Assembly (NCBI RefSeq): GCF_034119865.1
Contig: NZ_CP139421.1
Location: forward strand, 5,558,501-5,622,500
DNA from: Algoriphagus sp. NG3
Lineage (GTDB): Bacteria > Bacteroidota > Bacteroidia > Cytophagales > Cyclobacteriaceae
Direction of reading: 5' to 3'
DNA length: 64,000 nt
The position numbers and the translations under genes are program-made. Shown piece by piece: positions 62,119-64,000 of the stretch; position 1 is the stretch's first letter, and each line of letters opens with the position of its first letter. Under the pieces are notes generated by a model that was not told the DNA's origin, ran no database searches, and saw only the letters and a list, made by a program, of their open reading frames with translations.

Positions 62119-63900
62119 ATGGAAAAACATACCTATGGAAGTGGGGTGATCGGCAACTGTGCCTATATCGCCCATGTGGAACTGGACACCAATATCAGCT
62201 GGATGTGTCTGCCGCGATTTGATTCTGACTTTATCTTTGGGGGAATGCTGGACCGGGAGAAAGGCGGAGAGTTTACCATTCACCCCGAATCCGCTGATTT
62301 TGAAACATCCCAGGTATATCTGGAAAACACGAATATCCTGAAGACCACCATCACTTCAGGAGTGGATTCTTATTCAGTTACAGATTTTGCTCCCCGGTTC
62401 AAAAACTTCGACCGATACTATAAACCCTTAATGCTCATCCGCAAGATCGAAGCGGTCTCCGGTTCTCCCAAAATCCTGATCAAATGCCAGCCTTCATCGG
62501 AGCACGGCGCCAGGTTGTTGAAGGCTAGTATGGGCAGCAACCATATCCGGTTTATGGATACAGATCAGGAACTCCGGCTGTCCACAAATGCACCACTGAG
62601 CTATATTATGGACGGAAAAGCCTTTTCCCTGAACAAGCCTGTCTATCTGGTATTGACTTACGGCAGACCCTTGGAAGCACCTATCGAGACTACCTGTGAA
62701 CGCTTCCTGCAGGCTACGACCTCCTACTGGCAGGAATGGGTGAAATCCACAAGTATCTCGAATTTTCACCAGAAGCTCGTATTGAGATCTGCCTTGATCC
62801 TCAAAATCCACCAGTACGAAGACACAGGCGCAATCATTGCCGCTTCCACGACCAGTTTGCCAGAGTCTCCAGGATCTACCCGGAACTGGGATTATCGCTA
62901 CTGCTGGATCAGGGACAGCTACTATACGTTGACTTGTTTCAATAGTTTGGGGCACTTTGAAGAGCTGGAAAAGTATTTTGAATTTATACATAATCTACGT
63001 CCTGGGGAAGATGGCCGATATCAGCCGCTGTATTCTATTACAGGAGACTCACTGTTGACGGAGGAGATCTCGGATCTTGCAGGATATCTAGAGAATAAGC
63101 CGGTGCGTTTTGGAAACCAGGCTTATACTCATATCCAGAATGATCTCTATGGACAGGTGTTGGTGTCTTTGCTGCCACTTTATTCAGATCAACGGTTTAC
63201 TGAAGAGGAGCGGAGTAGTTCCAAGCCGATGATTATGAACTTGCTTAATAAGATCGAGGCCACTATGAACGAGAAGGATGCCGGACTCTGGGAATTCCGG
63301 AATTTGGCCCAGGAGCATTGCTATACTTTCTTGTTTCACTGGGCAGGAGCCTGTGCTGCCGCCAAAATCGGGATTCGACTGAAGGATGATGGACTCTACC
63401 AAAAGGCAATTGTGCTGAGGGATAATGCGGTGGCCAAGATCGAGGAATGTTACCTGCCCGATAGAAAGGCCTATGCGCAGGCTATAGGATCCACTTATAT
63501 GGATGCGTCTACACTTCAATTGATCACGATGGGCTATTTTGGGGATGATCTGGAGCGGGCAAATAATCACCTCAAGGCATTGGAAGAGGAGCTTTTGGCA
63601 AAGGATTTCCTGTTTTATCGGTACAAGCATATGGATGATTTTGGTGTGCCGGAGACTACTTTTCTGATTTGTGCATTTTGGTATATAGAGGCATTGGCCT
63701 GTGTAGGTAGATTAGATGAAGCTGTAGAAGGTTTTGAGACATTGGTTACATACTGCAATCACCTGCAGCTCTTCTCCGAAGATGTGGATCAAAAAACGGG
63801 AAGTCAATGGGGCAATTTCCCGCAGGCATACTCGCATGTAGGCTTGATGAATGCGGCTTTCCGTATCGGGAAGAAGCTTGATAGGCCTAATTTCTTGTAG
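62119..63900 (+). CDS. GH15 glucoamylase/trehalase-like glycoside hydrolase
   Basis: The 593-residue protein has the GH15 order: N-terminal beta-sandwich with GVIGNCAYIAHVELDTNISW and CLPRFDSDFIFG, then the (alpha/alpha)6 barrel with PGSTRNWDYRYCWIRDSYYT and the C-terminal LFSEDVDQKTGSQWGNFPQA followed by YSHVGL, which carries the catalytic glutamate/acid region. It is cytoplasmic (no signal). It could release glucose from alpha-glucans or trehalose and complement the GH57/GDE operon 36 kb upstream. Confidence 0.9.
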   Translation: MEKHTYGSGVIGNCAYIAHVELDTNISWMCLPRFDSDFIFGGMLDREKGGEFTIHPESADFETSQVYLENTNILKTTITSGVDSYSVTDFAPRFKNFDRYYKPLMLIRKIEAVSGSPKILIKCQPSSEHGARLLKASMGSNHIRFMDTDQELRLSTNAPLSYIMDGKAFSLNKPVYLVLTYGRPLEAPIETTCERFLQATTSYWQEWVKSTSISNFHQKLVLRSALILKIHQYEDTGAIIAASTTSLPESPGSTRNWDYRYCWIRDSYYTLTCFNSLGHFEELEKYFEFIHNLRPGEDGRYQPLYSITGDSLLTEEISDLAGYLENKPVRFGNQAYTHIQNDLYGQVLVSLLPLYSDQRFTEEERSSSKPMIMNLLNKIEATMNEKDAGLWEFRNLAQEHCYTFLFHWAGACAAAKIGIRLKDDGLYQKAIVLRDNAVAKIEECYLPDRKAYAQAIGSTYMDASTLQLITMGYFGDDLERANNHLKALEEELLAKDFLFYRYKHMDDFGVPETTFLICAFWYIEALACVGRLDEAVEGFETLVTYCNHLQLFSEDVDQKTGSQWGNFPQAYSHVGLMNAAFRIGKKLDRPNFL

Positions 63901-63908
63901 AAGAATCT

Positions 63909-64000
63909 CACAGATGTAGGTTAGGGTTCCCGCAGATGTAGGTTAAGGTTCCTGCAGATTGTCGCGGATAAAAGGCGTGGATTCTTACAGACGTAGGTTA
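63909..64000. repeat. 22-bp period tandem repeat running off the window
   Basis: Units starting at 63909, 63931 and 63953 share CGCAGATGTAGGTTAAGGTTCC with a few changes, then a last partial copy CAGACGTAGGTTA at the end of the window. It directly follows the GH15 stop. The extent to the right is not visible. Confidence 0.65.

Noticed and set aside
63909-64000. CRISPR array
   Set aside because: Units are contiguous, degenerate and have no spacers, and no cas gene is in the window.

Overview
This is ordinary chromosomal DNA from a member of the Bacteroidota, most likely order Cytophagales and close to Cyclobacteriaceae (Algoriphagus-like). The signs are contiguous gldA-gldF-gldG gliding genes, DUF4290, DUF4199 and BF3164-type proteins, a fused aspartokinase/homoserine dehydrogenase, Bacteroidota-type secretion signals, almost no Shine-Dalgarno sequences, and a TAnnTTTG-type promoter before gldA. 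The genus is inferred; no rRNA gene is present. I see no prophage, plasmid, CRISPR array, intact transposase or defence system.

Left part (1-18447): a partial short-chain dehydrogenase, small secreted and GreA-like proteins, then a tightly coupled threonine operon thrA-thrB-thrC. A glycosyltransferase, a 275-bp miniature inverted-repeat element, a polyprenyl diphosphate synthase, a glycerolipid pair (glycerol-3-phosphate acyltransferase and gpsA), a PQQ-type sugar dehydrogenase, fbp, lysC and a Tat-exported Gfo/Idh/MocA oxidoreductase follow. The stretch ends with a low-molecular-weight phosphatase next to the amputated 3' end of a fructosamine kinase gene.

Middle (18448-39380): waaA, rsgA, a PyrR-like phosphoribosyltransferase and panB run rightward and meet a leftward glycogen/alpha-glucan operon (debranching enzyme, GT4 glucosyltransferase, GH57 amylase). 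Next come a tRNA-His with unusual stem mismatches, pyrC, a DEAD-box helicase, hydrolases, a TlpA-like thioredoxin beside a broken ATPase gene, gldAFG and dnaN.

Right part (39381-64000): a repeat-rich patch holds REP-like palindromes, a second copy of the miniature element, and a frameshifted VOC-family gene. Two Tat-exported sugar-metabolism proteins, a PAS histidine kinase with its receiver protein, a sugar-acid dehydratase pair, and murA-DUF4290 follow, then pcrA, an LpxL-type acyltransferase, an ECF sigma/anti-sigma pair, gmk and nadD. After nadD lies a younger-looking accessory stretch: an outer-membrane protein and a 6-bladed propeller lipoprotein bracketed by a 47-bp duplication of the nadD 3' end, a tandem duplication of a small lipoprotein gene, an orphan signal-peptide ORF, and a GH15 glucoamylase-like gene.

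The observations most worth a second look are the two-copy miniature element with identical 6-bp flanks and a covarying hairpin, the nadD 3'-end duplication, the palindrome cluster, the duplicated 39-bp leader upstream of two genes, MurA with Asp in place of the catalytic Cys, and the mismatched tRNA-His. I found no convincing wholly new multi-gene system.
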